Of a stretch of DNA of 64,000 nt, positions 27,011 through 36,010 are shown in pieces; position 1 is the first letter of the stretch; every line of letters starts with the position of its first letter. The notes beneath the pieces are model-generated. The model searched no databases. It saw nothing but the letters and a program-made list of their open reading frames with translations, and was not told the DNA's origin. This DNA comes from Aeromonas salmonicida subsp. salmonicida (GTDB lineage Bacteria; Pseudomonadota; Gammaproteobacteria; Enterobacterales; Aeromonadaceae): NCBI RefSeq assembly GCF_001643305.1, contig NZ_LSGW01000084.1, forward strand, positions 1 to 64,000, written 5' to 3'. The translations under genes and the position numbers were made by a program.

Positions 27011-27058
27011 GGTGTGTGGCCGCCCGGGATGAGAGAGCGCATCACGGGCATGCTGTAA
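27011..27058 (+). pseudogene. Ghost tail: diverged second copy of the asnA 3' end
   Basis: This stretch reads in frame as GVWPPGMRERITGML and stop, against [15 protein letters not shown] and stop at the real asnA end; 9 of 15 residues agree. Similarity also covers the stop and following bases (CATGCTGTAAGCA in both) and weakly the 14 bases upstream (GGTCAGG). No start codon or ribosome site belongs to it. Confidence 0.75.
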
Positions 27059-27146
27059 GCAGAGGATCATTCCGACTCTCTGCGAAACCGGGGCTTGCCC
27101 CTGCGACCCGCTCAACCCACGTCAGGTCGCATGACTACATTCCTCC

Positions 27147-27173
27147 CGGCAATCTTAGGATTGCCGTTTTTTT
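27147..27173 (+). terminator. Terminator downstream of asnA
   Basis: CGGCAATC, loop TTAG, GATTGCCG and seven T form a classical terminator beyond the ghost tail. Confidence 0.92.
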
Positions 27174-27204
27174 ATTCTCCGATATCACAGCTGACAGATA
27201 TGAC

Positions 27205-27228
27205 AACGCCAGCCCGAGGGCTGGCGTT
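27205..27228 (-). terminator. Hairpin at the clpB 3' end
   Basis: AACGCCAGCCC and GGGCTGGCGTT form an 11-bp stem with a minimal loop 23 bases beyond the clpB stop. The T run on the minus strand is poor. Confidence 0.65.
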
Positions 27229-27250
27229 GTTGGCATCGACACTGGTCGGT

Positions 27251-29824
27251 TTACTGGTTCATGGTCAGGCCGTTGCTGTCGGCCCCCAGCAACAGTTTCT
27301 TGCCGGGAACGATGCGACCGGAGAGCAGTGCCTGGGCCAGCGGGTTTTCCACCTTGTGCTGGATCGCCCGCTTGAGGGGCCGTGCCCCGTAGACGGGGTC
27401 AAACCCGGCGTGCACCAGCTTCTCGAGCAGCGCCTCGCTCACCTCCACTTCGTAACCCTGGGCCTCCAGACGACCCATCAGGCTCTTGAGCTGGATGCGG
27501 GCAATGGACTTGATGTGATCCTCGCCGAGCGGATGGAACACCACTGTCTCGTCGATCCGGTTGATGAACTCCGGTCGGAAGCTGCGGGTCAGCACCTCCA
27601 TCAGCAGGGCCTTCATCTCGTCGTAATCCTTCTCGGAGTGGTGCTCCTGGATCAGATCCGACCCCAGGTTGGAGGTCATGATGACGACCGAGTTGCGGAA
27701 ATCGACGGTACGGCCCTGACCGTCAGTCAGGCGGCCATCATCGAGCACCTGCAGCAGTATGTTGAACACATCCGGGTGCGCCTTCTCCACTTCATCGAGC
27801 AGGATCACCGAGTAGGGGCGACGGCGTACCGCCTCGGTCAGATAACCGCCCTCTTCGTAACCCACGTAGCCGGGAGGCGCCCCCACCAGACGGGCCACGC
27901 TGTGTTTCTCCATGAACTCGGACATGTCGATCCGCACCATGGCATCCTGGGTATCGAACAGGAACTCGGCCAGCGCCTTGCACAGCTCTGTCTTGCCCAC
28001 CCCGGTCGGCCCGAGGAACAGGAAGGAACCTATGGGCCGGTTCGGATCGGAGAGCCCGGCACGGGAGCGACGAATGGCGTTGGATACGGCCTCGACCGCT
28101 TCCTCCTGACCGATCACCCGGCTGTGCAGCTTATCTTCCATCCGCAGCAGCTTGTCACGCTCTCCTTCCAGCATGCGTGCCACCGGAATACCGGTCCAGC
28201 GGGCCAGCACATCCGCTATCTCCACGTCAGTGACGCGGTTGCGCAGCAGGCTGGTCTCCTGCATCTCTGCCTGGGTGGCGAGATCCAGCTGTTTCTCCAG
28301 CTCGGGGATGCGGCCGTACTGCAGCTCTGACATCCGCCCCAGGTCGCCAGCACGACGGGCGACATCGAGATCCTGACGGGCCTGTTCCAGCGCCGCCTTG
28401 ATGTGCTGGGTACCGGCGAGGGCAGCCTTCTCGGCCTTCCACACTTCATCCAGCTCGTTGTATTCCCGATCCTTTTCGCCAATCTCCTTGCTGATGAGAT
28501 CCAATCGCTTTCGGCTGGCATCGTCATCCTCTTTCATCAACGCCTGCTGCTCCAGTTTCAGCTGGATGATGCGTCGCTCAAGCCGGTCGAGAGACTCCGG
28601 CTTGGAGTCAATCTGCAGACGAATGCTGGCGGCGGCCTCGTCAATGAGGTCGATGGCCTTGTCTGGCAGCTGGCGATCCGCAATGTAGCGATGCGACAGC
28701 TGGGCTGCCGCCACAATGGCGGGGTCGGTGATCTGCACATGGTGGTGCAGTTCATAACGCTCTTTCAGGCCGCGCAGTATGGCGATGGTGTCCTCCACGC
28801 TAGGCTCTTCCACCAGCACTTTCTGGAAGCGGCGCTCGAGGGCTGCATCCTTCTCTATGTACTGGCGGTACTCATCCAGCGTGGTGGCACCGACGCAGTG
28901 CAGGTCGCCACGGGCCAGCGCGGGCTTGAGCATGTTGCCCGCGTCCATGGCGCCCTCGCCTTTACCGGCGCCGACCATGGTGTGCAGCTCGTCGATGAAG
29001 AGGATGACGTTGCCCTCCTCCTTGGCCAGATCGCTCAGCACGGCTTTCAGCCGCTCTTCAAACTCGCCGCGATACTTGGCACCGGCCACCAGGGACCCCA
29101 TATCCAGCGACAATACCCGCTTGTTCTTGAGCCCTTCCGGCACTTCACCGTTAATGATGCGCTGGGCCAGCCCTTCGACAATGGCGGTCTTGCCGACGCC
29201 GGGGGCACCGATCAGCACAGGGTTGTTCTTGGTCCGGCGTTGCAGCACCTGTATGGTGCGGCGGATCTCTTCGTCGCGACCGATCACGGGATCCAGCTTG
29301 CCGAGTTCGGCCCGCTCCGTGAGGTCTATGGTGTATTTCTCCAGCGCCTGGCGATTCTCCTCGGCGTTGGCATCATCGATCTTTCTGCCGCCACGCACCT
29401 TGTCGATGGCAGCTTCGAGTTTCTCTTTGGTCAGCCCCTGGGCACGCAGCAGCTCACCCAGGTTGCCCTTCTCGTCGAGGGCCGCCAGCACGAACAGCTC
29501 GGAAGAGATGAACTGATCCTTGCGCTGCTGGGCCAGCTTGTCACAGACGTTGAGCAGGCGGCGGAGACCGCTGGAGAGCTGAACGTCGCCCTCCACGCCA
29601 CTCACCTTGGGCAGACGATCCAGCTCAATCCCCAGGCGTGAGCGCAGGGTATTGATGTCCATCCCGGTCAGGGTGAGCAGTGGACGAATGGAGCCGCCAT
29701 CCTGATTGACCAGCGCAGTCATCAGATGGACGGGTTCGATAAATTGGTGATCACGACCCAGTGCAAGAGACTGGGCATCGGAAATAGCAATCTGGAATTT
29801 GCTGGTAAGACGATCGAGGCGCAT
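27251..29824 (-). CDS. clpB: ClpB disaggregase
   Basis: ClpB is a cytoplasmic hexameric AAA+ machine that pulls polypeptides out of aggregates together with DnaK. The 857-residue product has an N-domain (1-145) and a first AAA+ domain with [10 protein letters not shown] near 206. A coiled-coil M domain lies near 410-525 and a second AAA+ domain with [10 protein letters not shown] near 605. The pore-loop segments [10 protein letters not shown] and [11 protein letters not shown] are present. It stands alone with a sigma32-type promoter upstream (29889-29919). Confidence 0.97.
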   Translation of the reverse strand: MRLDRLTSKFQIAISDAQSLALGRDHQFIEPVHLMTALVNQDGGSIRPLLTLTGMDINTLRSRLGIELDRLPKVSGVEGDVQLSSGLRRLLNVCDKLAQQRKDQFISSELFVLAALDEKGNLGELLRAQGLTKEKLEAAIDKVRGGRKIDDANAEENRQALEKYTIDLTERAELGKLDPVIGRDEEIRRTIQVLQRRTKNNPVLIGAPGVGKTAIVEGLAQRIINGEVPEGLKNKRVLSLDMGSLVAGAKYRGEFEERLKAVLSDLAKEEGNVILFIDELHTMVGAGKGEGAMDAGNMLKPALARGDLHCVGATTLDEYRQYIEKDAALERRFQKVLVEEPSVEDTIAILRGLKERYELHHHVQITDPAIVAAAQLSHRYIADRQLPDKAIDLIDEAAASIRLQIDSKPESLDRLERRIIQLKLEQQALMKEDDDASRKRLDLISKEIGEKDREYNELDEVWKAEKAALAGTQHIKAALEQARQDLDVARRAGDLGRMSELQYGRIPELEKQLDLATQAEMQETSLLRNRVTDVEIADVLARWTGIPVARMLEGERDKLLRMEDKLHSRVIGQEEAVEAVSNAIRRSRAGLSDPNRPIGSFLFLGPTGVGKTELCKALAEFLFDTQDAMVRIDMSEFMEKHSVARLVGAPPGYVGYEEGGYLTEAVRRRPYSVILLDEVEKAHPDVFNILLQVLDDGRLTDGQGRTVDFRNSVVIMTSNLGSDLIQEHHSEKDYDEMKALLMEVLTRSFRPEFINRIDETVVFHPLGEDHIKSIARIQLKSLMGRLEAQGYEVEVSEALLEKLVHAGFDPVYGARPLKRAIQHKVENPLAQALLSGRIVPGKKLLLGADSNGLTMNQ

Positions 29825-29888
29825 TGCACTCCCCCTTCAAGGCAGACGCCGCTTGCGCGGCAAACAACATAACTTTCTGACAAGAAAA

Positions 29889-29919
29889 AAGATGAGGCCC
29901 GTACGGGTTATTTCAAGGG
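29889..29919 (-). promoter_or_regulatory. Heat-shock (sigma32) promoter of clpB
   Basis: On the minus strand CCCTTGAAA (29919-29911) is followed after about 13 bases by CCTCATCTT (29897-29889), close to the sigma32 consensus CTTGAAA and CCCCATNT. It is about 65 bases upstream of the clpB start. Confidence 0.8.
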
Positions 29920-29998
29920 CAAGAGCTGGTTATTTTTTCTGCAAGGCGGGGATGGGCTGGATCCCGGCCCTTTTCCGGAGAAAAGAGCCGGGCACAGG

Positions 29999-30748
29999 CT
30001 ATTGTGCCAACCAGACAAGCGATGCCATGCGGCCAGTCTGGCCATCGCGGCGATACGAGTAAAACCGCTCGCCATCGCCGAAGGTGCAGAACTCGCCACC
30101 GTAAACGGCGCTCACACCGGCACGGGCCAGCCGCAGCCTGGCCAACAAGTAGATATCCGCCAGCCATTTCCCCTCATTGGATGAAGGTACGAATGCAGCT
30201 TCTGCTTCGGCCTGCTGCGCCATAAAGGCGTCGCGCACTTCGCCCCCCACTTCGAAGGCCCCGGGGCCTATGGCGGGGCCAAGCCAGGCGAGGATATCGG
30301 CAGGATTGCACCCCATGGCCTGAATGCTGGCTTCCAGTACGCCACCCTGCTCATTGCCCAACAATCCGCGCCAACCGGCATGGGCGGCCGCCACGACAGT
30401 GCCGGCTCTGTCACAGAACAACACCGGCAGGCAGTCGGCGGTCATCACTATGCAGGCCAACCCCACCTCATGGGCACAGGCCGCATCGGCATCCGGCACG
30501 ACATCATACTGCTTGCTGACCTGATGCACTGCGGTGCCATGCACCTGATTGAGCCAGTTGAGGGGCCCGGGGATCTGCGCCGCCTGCTGCAAGCGGGCCC
30601 GATTGGCCTCAACCCGCACCACTTCATCACCCACATGGGCTCCCAGGTTGAGACCGGCGAAGACACCCTGGCTCACTCCGCCATCCCGGGTGGTCGACAG
30701 CGCTCTGACACGAGCCGGTGCCGGCCAGTCGGGTTCGATCCATTTCAT
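29999..30748 (-). CDS. pgeF: Purine nucleoside phosphorylase / laccase-domain protein PgeF (YfiH)
   Basis: Members of this family act on purine nucleosides, and E. coli YfiH has been linked to peptidoglycan precursor editing. The 249-residue product shows the metal-binding residues in NLGAHVGD near 32-39, CIVMTADCLPVLF near 102-114 and HAGWRGLLGNE near 120. In enterobacteria yfiH lies between rluD and clpB, and the same order (rluD, pgeF, clpB) is seen here. A terminator hairpin separates it from rluD, so it may have its own promoter. Confidence 0.93.
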   Translation of the reverse strand: MKWIEPDWPAPARVRALSTTRDGGVSQGVFAGLNLGAHVGDEVVRVEANRARLQQAAQIPGPLNWLNQVHGTAVHQVSKQYDVVPDADAACAHEVGLACIVMTADCLPVLFCDRAGTVVAAAHAGWRGLLGNEQGGVLEASIQAMGCNPADILAWLGPAIGPGAFEVGGEVRDAFMAQQAEAEAAFVPSSNEGKWLADIYLLARLRLARAGVSAVYGGEFCTFGDGERFYSYRRDGQTGRMASLVWLAQ

Positions 30749-30777
30749 CTGAGGCTCCTCTCACATTTCTACATATA

Positions 30778-30821
30778 AAAACGGGGCTCCTTCGCTGTTG
30801 CCAGTCAAGGAGCCCCGTTTC
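30778..30821 (-). terminator. Terminator of rluD
   Basis: AAACGGGGCTCCTT and AAGGAGCCCCGTTT pair over 14 bp with a 14-base loop. On the minus strand a TTTTTATA tail follows. Confidence 0.85.
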
Positions 30822-30883
30822 AGGCATGATTCAAGGCCGGGCAACGGCAGAAACCGTCGCGGACAGCCTTGTTCATCAGCTCA

Positions 30884-31864
30884 TCAGTTCCAGACCAAAT
30901 CATCCGGATTGGCGAGGGTATCGGCCCGCATCACTTCCATCAGATCCAGCATGTCCTGCGGCGTGGGCGAGTGCCACTGCATCACTTCCCCCGTGATGGG
31001 GTGAGCCAGTTGCAGCATGGTGGCATGCAGTGCCTGACGGTTGAAGTTGCGCAGCGCCAGGGTCAGCTCGGGTGTCGCATTGCGCAGCGGGCGCAGACGA
31101 CCACCGTAGGCGGGATCCCCAACCAGCGGATGCTTGATGTGAGACATGTGTACGCGGATCTGGTGAGTACGACCGGTTTCCAGTCGCAGACGCAGACGGG
31201 TGTGGCCACGGAACTTCTCATGTACCCGATAGTGGGTCACGGAAGGACGGCCATTGGGCACCACGGCCATATGGGTACGCTGGGTAGGGTGACGACCTAT
31301 GGGGGCATCTACCGTGCCACCTGCGGTCATGTGACCGATGGCGATTGCTTCGTACTCACGGGTGATCTGGCGTGCCTGCAGCGCTTCCACCAGATGGGTC
31401 TGGGCCGGTACCGTCTTGGCCACCACCATCAGACCTGTGGTGTCTTTGTCCAGACGGTGCACGATACCGGCACGAGGCACCTCGGCGATATCGGGATAAC
31501 GGTGCAGCAGGGCGTTGAGAATGGTGCCATCCGGCGTGCCTGCGCCTGGGTGAACCACCAGACCGGCCGGTTTGTCGATCACCAGAATGTGTTCATCTTC
31601 GTAGACGATGTTGAGTGCTATGTCCTGGGCATCCCAGCGGGTGTCATCTTCCAGCTCGACATCTACATGCACCTGTTGCCCGGCAAGTACCTTCTCGCGC
31701 GGCGTGTTCGCAACCTGACCATCCAGGGTCACTCTGTCCTGTAAAATCCACTCCTTGATGCGGGTTCGGGAGTAGTCTGGAAACAATTCGGCCAGGGCCT
31801 GGTCGAGTCGCTGCCCGAATTGGTGATCCTGAAATTCGCCTGTCAGTTCAATATGCTGGCTCAT
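30884..31864 (-). CDS. rluD: 23S rRNA pseudouridine synthase RluD
   Basis: RluD makes pseudouridines 1911, 1915 and 1917 in helix 69 of 23S rRNA. The 326-residue product matches the E. coli length. It has an S4 RNA-binding domain (RLDQALAELFPDYSRTRIKEWI, 19-40) and the catalytic-aspartate motif HRLDKDTTGLMVVAKT near 137. The gene diverges from bamD, the same arrangement as yfiO-rluD in E. coli. Confidence 0.96.
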   Translation of the reverse strand: MSQHIELTGEFQDHQFGQRLDQALAELFPDYSRTRIKEWILQDRVTLDGQVANTPREKVLAGQQVHVDVELEDDTRWDAQDIALNIVYEDEHILVIDKPAGLVVHPGAGTPDGTILNALLHRYPDIAEVPRAGIVHRLDKDTTGLMVVAKTVPAQTHLVEALQARQITREYEAIAIGHMTAGGTVDAPIGRHPTQRTHMAVVPNGRPSVTHYRVHEKFRGHTRLRLRLETGRTHQIRVHMSHIKHPLVGDPAYGGRLRPLRNATPELTLALRNFNRQALHATMLQLAHPITGEVMQWHSPTPQDMLDLMEVMRADTLANPDDLVWN

Positions 31865-31972
31865 GTATGGTCTCTTGAGCGGGGGGTATCAATTCGAAAT
31901 AATCCGGGTATTCTAGCTTTTCTTTTAGCCAAGCATAACGGATACTTTGCCAATTTCGTGGAAATGGACCGG

Positions 31973-32737
31973 ATGTTGTTGATGGGAAAGAAGTCTCACC
32001 TGCTGATGTCACTCGCCTTGGTCGCTACCTTGATCACAGGCTGTTCCAGCACAAAACCCAAGGTACCCGACGAACCGCCGGAGACCCTGTACCAGAAAGC
32101 ACGCCTCAAGCTGGATGCCGGTAACTATGTGAATGCTATCGAGTTACTGGAAGCTTTGGACTCGCGCTATCCTTTCGGCGCCTACTCCAACCAGGTTCAG
32201 CTTGACCTGATTTACGCCTATTACAAACAGGACGATACCGCTCAGGCGATCGCCAATATCGACCGTTTTATCCGCCTCAATCCGGCGCATAAAAATATCG
32301 ATTATGTGTTCTATATGCGCGGTCTGACCAACATGGCCGGCGATTACAACTTCTTCCAGGACTTCCTGGGCATCAATCGGGACGATAAAGACCCCTCTTA
32401 TGCCCGTCAGGCCTTCCAGGACTTCAAGACACTGTTGCAGAATTATCCCAACAGCGTCTATGCCGCCGATGCCCGTGCTCGCATGATCGGCCTGAAGAAC
32501 CGCCTTGCCCGCTACGACCTGAGCGTGGCCGAGTACTACGTGAAGCGTGATGCTCTGATCGCCGCCGCCAACCGTGCCAAGCTGATTGTCGAGACCTATC
32601 CCGACACGGCCGAAACCGAAAAGGCGCTGGAGATCATGGTCGAGTCCTACGACACGCTGAAGATGCCGACCCTTGCCCAGCATGCCCGTGAAGTGCTGGC
32701 CAAGAACTACCCGGATAACCGCCTCGGCCGCGGCTGA
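31973..32737 (+). CDS. bamD: Outer membrane assembly lipoprotein BamD
   Basis: BamD is an essential lipoprotein of the BAM complex that inserts beta-barrel proteins in the outer membrane. The 254-residue product has a lipoprotein signal with lipobox LITGC (cysteine near 24). TPR-type helix pairs follow (ETLYQKARLKLDAGNYVNAIELL; YQAFQDFKTLL region; SVAEYYVKRDALIAAANRA). The ATG at 31973 is preferred because GGAA lies 9 bases upstream; ATGs at 31964 and 31982 are alternatives. It diverges from rluD and ends at a strong terminator. Confidence 0.95.
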   Translation: MLLMGKKSHLLMSLALVATLITGCSSTKPKVPDEPPETLYQKARLKLDAGNYVNAIELLEALDSRYPFGAYSNQVQLDLIYAYYKQDDTAQAIANIDRFIRLNPAHKNIDYVFYMRGLTNMAGDYNFFQDFLGINRDDKDPSYARQAFQDFKTLLQNYPNSVYAADARARMIGLKNRLARYDLSVAEYYVKRDALIAAANRAKLIVETYPDTAETEKALEIMVESYDTLKMPTLAQHAREVLAKNYPDNRLGRG

Positions 32738-32766
32738 GTGAAACGGCTAGACCGGTAGCAACAAAA

Positions 32767-32793
32767 ACCGATGCCCAGGCATCGGTTTTTTTA
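32767..32793 (+). terminator. Terminator of bamD
   Basis: ACCGATGC, loop CCAG, GCATCGGT and seven T. Confidence 0.93.
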
Positions 32794-32861
32794 TACCTGC
32801 AATGTAGCCCGGCTGTGACGAGGAGGATGGTGCAGTGCACTGCGCCATCCTCCTTATCCTG

Positions 32862-32927
32862 TTATTTGGCGACATTGCCCGCCACATTGAGCACGTCCCA
32901 GGTGCGGGAGGAGAGAGACGGCGCATA
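32862..32927 (-). pseudogene. Ghost tail: second copy of the CoA-disulfide reductase-like gene 3' end
   Basis: On the minus strand this 66-base stretch reads YAPSLSSRTWDVLNVAGNVAK and stop, against YAPPFSRTWDVLNVAGNVAK and stop in the intact gene. The last 15 residues are identical while several codons differ at silent positions, and one codon is extra. It begins about 28 bases beyond the true stop. No start signal belongs to it. Confidence 0.88.
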
Positions 32928-32954
32928 TATGCAGCGTCGTCATACTCTCACCTT

Positions 32955-34283
32955 TTATTTGGCGACGTTGCCCGCCACGTTGAGCACATCCCAGGTGCGG
33001 GAGAAAGGCGGCGCATAGGCAAAGTCCAGCATGCCGAGCTGCTCGGTAGTGACCCCCATTGTGATGGCGACCGCCAGCGCATCGATGCGGTGTACCGCCC
33101 CCTTGCGACCCAGGATCTGGCCACCCAGCAGGCGCTTGCTACCCGCCTCGTAGACCAGCTTGACGTGAATGTCGGACTGGCCTGGGCAGTAGTTGGTGTG
33201 GCACTTGTCCTTGATGACGACGGTGCGGTAATCGATGCCCATCGCCTGGGCTTCTTGCTCAGAGAGACCAGTGCGACCCGCCTCCAGCCCCAGCACCTTG
33301 AGCGCCGCAGAGCCTAGCGTGCCCGGGAACACCTGCTCGGCCCCGGCCAGGTTCTCGCCCACCATACGCCCCAGCTTGTTGGCTATGGTGGCGAGCGGTA
33401 CATAGACCTGCTGCTGCTTGACGCTGTGCCAGACACTGGCGCAGTCGCCAGCCGACCAGACGTTGGCCAGCGAGGTGCGGCCCTGCCTGTCCACCTCGAT
33501 GGCACCATTGGCCAGCCGCTTGATGCCGGTGTCGGCCAGGAACTCGGTGTTGGGCTTGACCCCGGTGCAGACCACCACTATATCGGCCTCATACTCTCCC
33601 TTGTCGGTACGCACGCCGGTCACCCTGCCATCCCCCAGCAAAGCCTCGACTCGCTCACCCAGATGGACACAGACCCCTTGCTCGCGCAGCTCGGTTTCGA
33701 TGTGCCGGGTGATTTCGCTGTCGAAGGCATCCGGGATGACTCGATCCGCCAGTTCGATGAGGCGCACTTCTTTACCCTGATGCACCAGCGCCTCAACCAC
33801 TTCCAGTCCGATAAAGCCGGAGCCGATCACCAGGGCCCGGGTATTGCGCTTGTCCTGCACAGCCGCCTTCAGCGCCAGACCGTCGGCCATGCGGCGCAGG
33901 CCGAACACCCCTTGCTGCTGCAGGCCGGGAATGGGGGGCATCACTTCACGGGCACCTGTGGCAACCATCAGACGATCGTATGTGTCGGTGAAGACATCCC
34001 CCTGGTGCTCCACTTGCACAGTACCGGCGCTGGCATCGAGCGACAGCACCCTATGACCCGTCTTGACCTCGATCCCCTTGGCGGCGAACTGCTCGGGGGT
34101 GAACTCGGCCATGTATCCCGGCTCCTGAAACTCGTCGCCGACAAAATAGGGCAGGCCGCAGGCACCGAAGGAGATCACCTCGGACGCCTCATACACCACG
34201 ATTTCGGCATCCTTGGCCAGACGACGGGCCTTGGCCGCCGCACTCATACCGGCGGCTTCGCCACCTATGATCAGGATTCTCAT
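32955..34283 (-). CDS. CoA-disulfide reductase / NADH oxidase-like flavoprotein
   Basis: The 442-residue product is a pyridine-nucleotide-disulfide oxidoreductase with a single active-site cysteine. It has an FAD site IIGGEAAGMSAAAKARR (5-21), the cysteine in SFGACGLPYF near 41-50, and an NAD(P)H site VIGSGFIGLEVVEAL near 151. A second FAD motif NVWSAGDCA lies near 277 and a C-terminal dimer domain holds CHTNYCPGQ. The family reduces CoA disulfide or oxygen. The start at 34283 follows AAAGGAG. It is the last gene of a run with a cystine-type carrier and a cysteine desulfidase, which suggests thiol redox duty. A duplicated tail lies downstream. Confidence 0.85.
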   Translation of the reverse strand: MRILIIGGEAAGMSAAAKARRLAKDAEIVVYEASEVISFGACGLPYFVGDEFQEPGYMAEFTPEQFAAKGIEVKTGHRVLSLDASAGTVQVEHQGDVFTDTYDRLMVATGAREVMPPIPGLQQQGVFGLRRMADGLALKAAVQDKRNTRALVIGSGFIGLEVVEALVHQGKEVRLIELADRVIPDAFDSEITRHIETELREQGVCVHLGERVEALLGDGRVTGVRTDKGEYEADIVVVCTGVKPNTEFLADTGIKRLANGAIEVDRQGRTSLANVWSAGDCASVWHSVKQQQVYVPLATIANKLGRMVGENLAGAEQVFPGTLGSAALKVLGLEAGRTGLSEQEAQAMGIDYRTVVIKDKCHTNYCPGQSDIHVKLVYEAGSKRLLGGQILGRKGAVHRIDALAVAITMGVTTEQLGMLDFAYAPPFSRTWDVLNVAGNVAK

Positions 34284-34302
34284 ACTTTCTCCTTTCAATG
34301 GC

Positions 34303-34359
34303 AGAGGGAGGGCATGCCCTCCCTCTGGTCTATCGATGGGCAGGGGCTGGCCCCTGCCC
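34303..34359. other. Two tandem perfect hairpins between the carrier and the flavoprotein gene
   Basis: AGAGGGAGGGCA with TGCCCTCCCTCT (34303-34326), and GGGCAGGGGC with GCCCCTGCCC (34338-34359), form two strong stems in an 87-base gap. T runs are absent, so they look more like intercistronic RNA stabilisers or REP-like elements than full terminators. Confidence 0.65.
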
Positions 34360-34370
34360 TGGCAAGCGGG

Positions 34371-35771
34371 TCAGATGGTGGACTCTTCGCCGTCCAGACA
34401 CACTTCATGCTCGCTGTTGAACACCTGCATGTCTGTCTCGCCCAGCAAGCGGCTGGTGACAGTGCCCGCCGTGATGGAACCGGAGACGTTCAAGGCGGTG
34501 CGGCCCATGTCGATCAGCGGCTCGATGGAGATGAGCAGGCCCGCCAGTGCCACCGGGAAGTCCAGGGCTGAGAGCACGATCAAGGCGGCGAACGTCGCAC
34601 CACCACCTATCCCGGCCACCCTGAAGGAGCTGACAGTGATGATGGCGATCAGCGTCATGATGAAACCGGGATCCATGGGATTGACCCCCACAGTGGGAGC
34701 TATCATCACCGCCAGCATGGCCGGATAGATGCCTGCGCAGCCGTTCTGGCCGATGGTGGAGCCGAAGGAGGCGGCGAAGTTGGCGATCCCCTCTGGAATG
34801 CCGAGCGCCTTGGTCTGGGTCTGCACGTTCATCGGGATCGAGCCCGCACTGGTGCGAGAGGTAAAGGCAAACGCCAGTACCGGCATGATCTTCTTGAGAA
34901 AACGCAGCGGATTGATCCCCACCAGACCCACCAGCAGCAGATGCACGGCGAACATGATGGCAATGGCGCCGTAAGAAGCCATGACGAAGTTGAGCAGGTT
35001 GAGGATATCGGCATAGTTGGAGCCGGAGACCACCTTGGCCATCAGCGCCAGCACGCCATAGGGGGTGAGGCGCAGTACCAGAGTCACCATCCGCATCACT
35101 ATGACGTGGGCCACCTCCATGAAGCGGCCGAAGCTCTCGAAGATCTCGGGTTTCTTGCGGGCGATGCCGGTGGCGGACAGACCGATGAAAATGGAGAAGA
35201 TCACCACGGCTATGGTGGAGGTCTTGCGCGAACCTGTCATGTCGAGGAAGGGGTTGGCAGGAATGAATTCCAGCACCATCTTGGCAAAGGACATGCTTTC
35301 GACGCTGCCGAGGGTGGTCTGCAATGCCGCGCCCCTGGCAGTCTCGGCGGCACCGGCGGTGAGTCCTTCAGCCGTCAGACCAAACAGGTTGGACATCAGT
35401 ATGCCTGCGCCGGCGGCAAGCATGGTGGTGAAGATCAGCACCCCTATGGTCATGGCGCTGATCTTGCCAAGGGCAGTGCCGCCATTGAGCTTGAGGATGG
35501 CCCCTATGATGGAAACCATGATGAGTGGCGTGATGATCATCTGCAGCAGCTTCACATAGCCACTGCCGACGATATCCAGATAGTCGATGGTCTGGCCTAT
35601 GACCCCTGCACCAGCCCCGTAGAGCAGTTGCAAGGCGGCACCAAACAGTATGCCCAGCCCCAGACCCGCAAACACCCGACGGGTGAAGCTCACATGTTTT
35701 TGCTGCAAGCGATAGAGAAACAGCAGCAAGATGGCCGCAATGGCCAGATTACCTATAACGCTAAGAGTCAT
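34371..35771 (-). CDS. tcyP: Sodium/dicarboxylate-family carrier, TcyP (cystine uptake) type
   Basis: The 466-residue product is an inner-membrane symporter of the DAACS family with the length of E. coli TcyP/YdjN (463). Signature stretches include YVKLLQMIITPLIMVSIIGA near 72, the serine-rich re-entrant loop TSRTSAGSIPMN near 320, and GQNGCAGIYPAML near 362. The start at 35771 gives a product beginning with a membrane span (MTLSVIGNLAIAAILLLFLY) after GGGGAA. It lies between the cysteine desulfidase and the CoA-disulfide reductase-like gene, which supports cystine as the substrate. Confidence 0.85.
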   Translation of the reverse strand: MTLSVIGNLAIAAILLLFLYRLQQKHVSFTRRVFAGLGLGILFGAALQLLYGAGAGVIGQTIDYLDIVGSGYVKLLQMIITPLIMVSIIGAILKLNGGTALGKISAMTIGVLIFTTMLAAGAGILMSNLFGLTAEGLTAGAAETARGAALQTTLGSVESMSFAKMVLEFIPANPFLDMTGSRKTSTIAVVIFSIFIGLSATGIARKKPEIFESFGRFMEVAHVIVMRMVTLVLRLTPYGVLALMAKVVSGSNYADILNLLNFVMASYGAIAIMFAVHLLLVGLVGINPLRFLKKIMPVLAFAFTSRTSAGSIPMNVQTQTKALGIPEGIANFAASFGSTIGQNGCAGIYPAMLAVMIAPTVGVNPMDPGFIMTLIAIITVSSFRVAGIGGGATFAALIVLSALDFPVALAGLLISIEPLIDMGRTALNVSGSITAGTVTSRLLGETDMQVFNSEHEVCLDGEESTI

Positions 35772-35977
35772 GACGATATTCCCCAAAATAATCGGGCCGG
35801 GCCCGAGGTGTACGGACGAGTGCCCGGTACGCACACTCCTCCCTGAAACTCGCCGCATCGTGGCGGCACGTCCCCCGGTGCAACCGGGGTGACGCAAAAC
35901 CGGGAAGTGCCAGGCAGGCACCTCCCTGACATCGACCGCATCGGACGCTCCATGGCCGGAGTGGCGTCAGCAGACGG

Positions 35978-36004
35978 AAAAACAGAGGGTGGCCTGCGCC
36001 ACCC
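35978..36004 (-). terminator. Terminator downstream of the cysteine desulfidase gene
   Basis: GGGTGGC, loop, GCCACCC with a TCTGTTTTT tail on the minus strand. It lies about 210 bases before the carrier gene, so read-through or a separate promoter is needed for the carrier. Confidence 0.75.
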
Positions 36005-36010
36005 CTTGCA

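Noticed and set aside
29960..29998. Terminator after pgeF (CCGGC...GCCGG hairpin)
   Set aside because: The stem has a mismatch and no T run on the minus strand; too weak to list.
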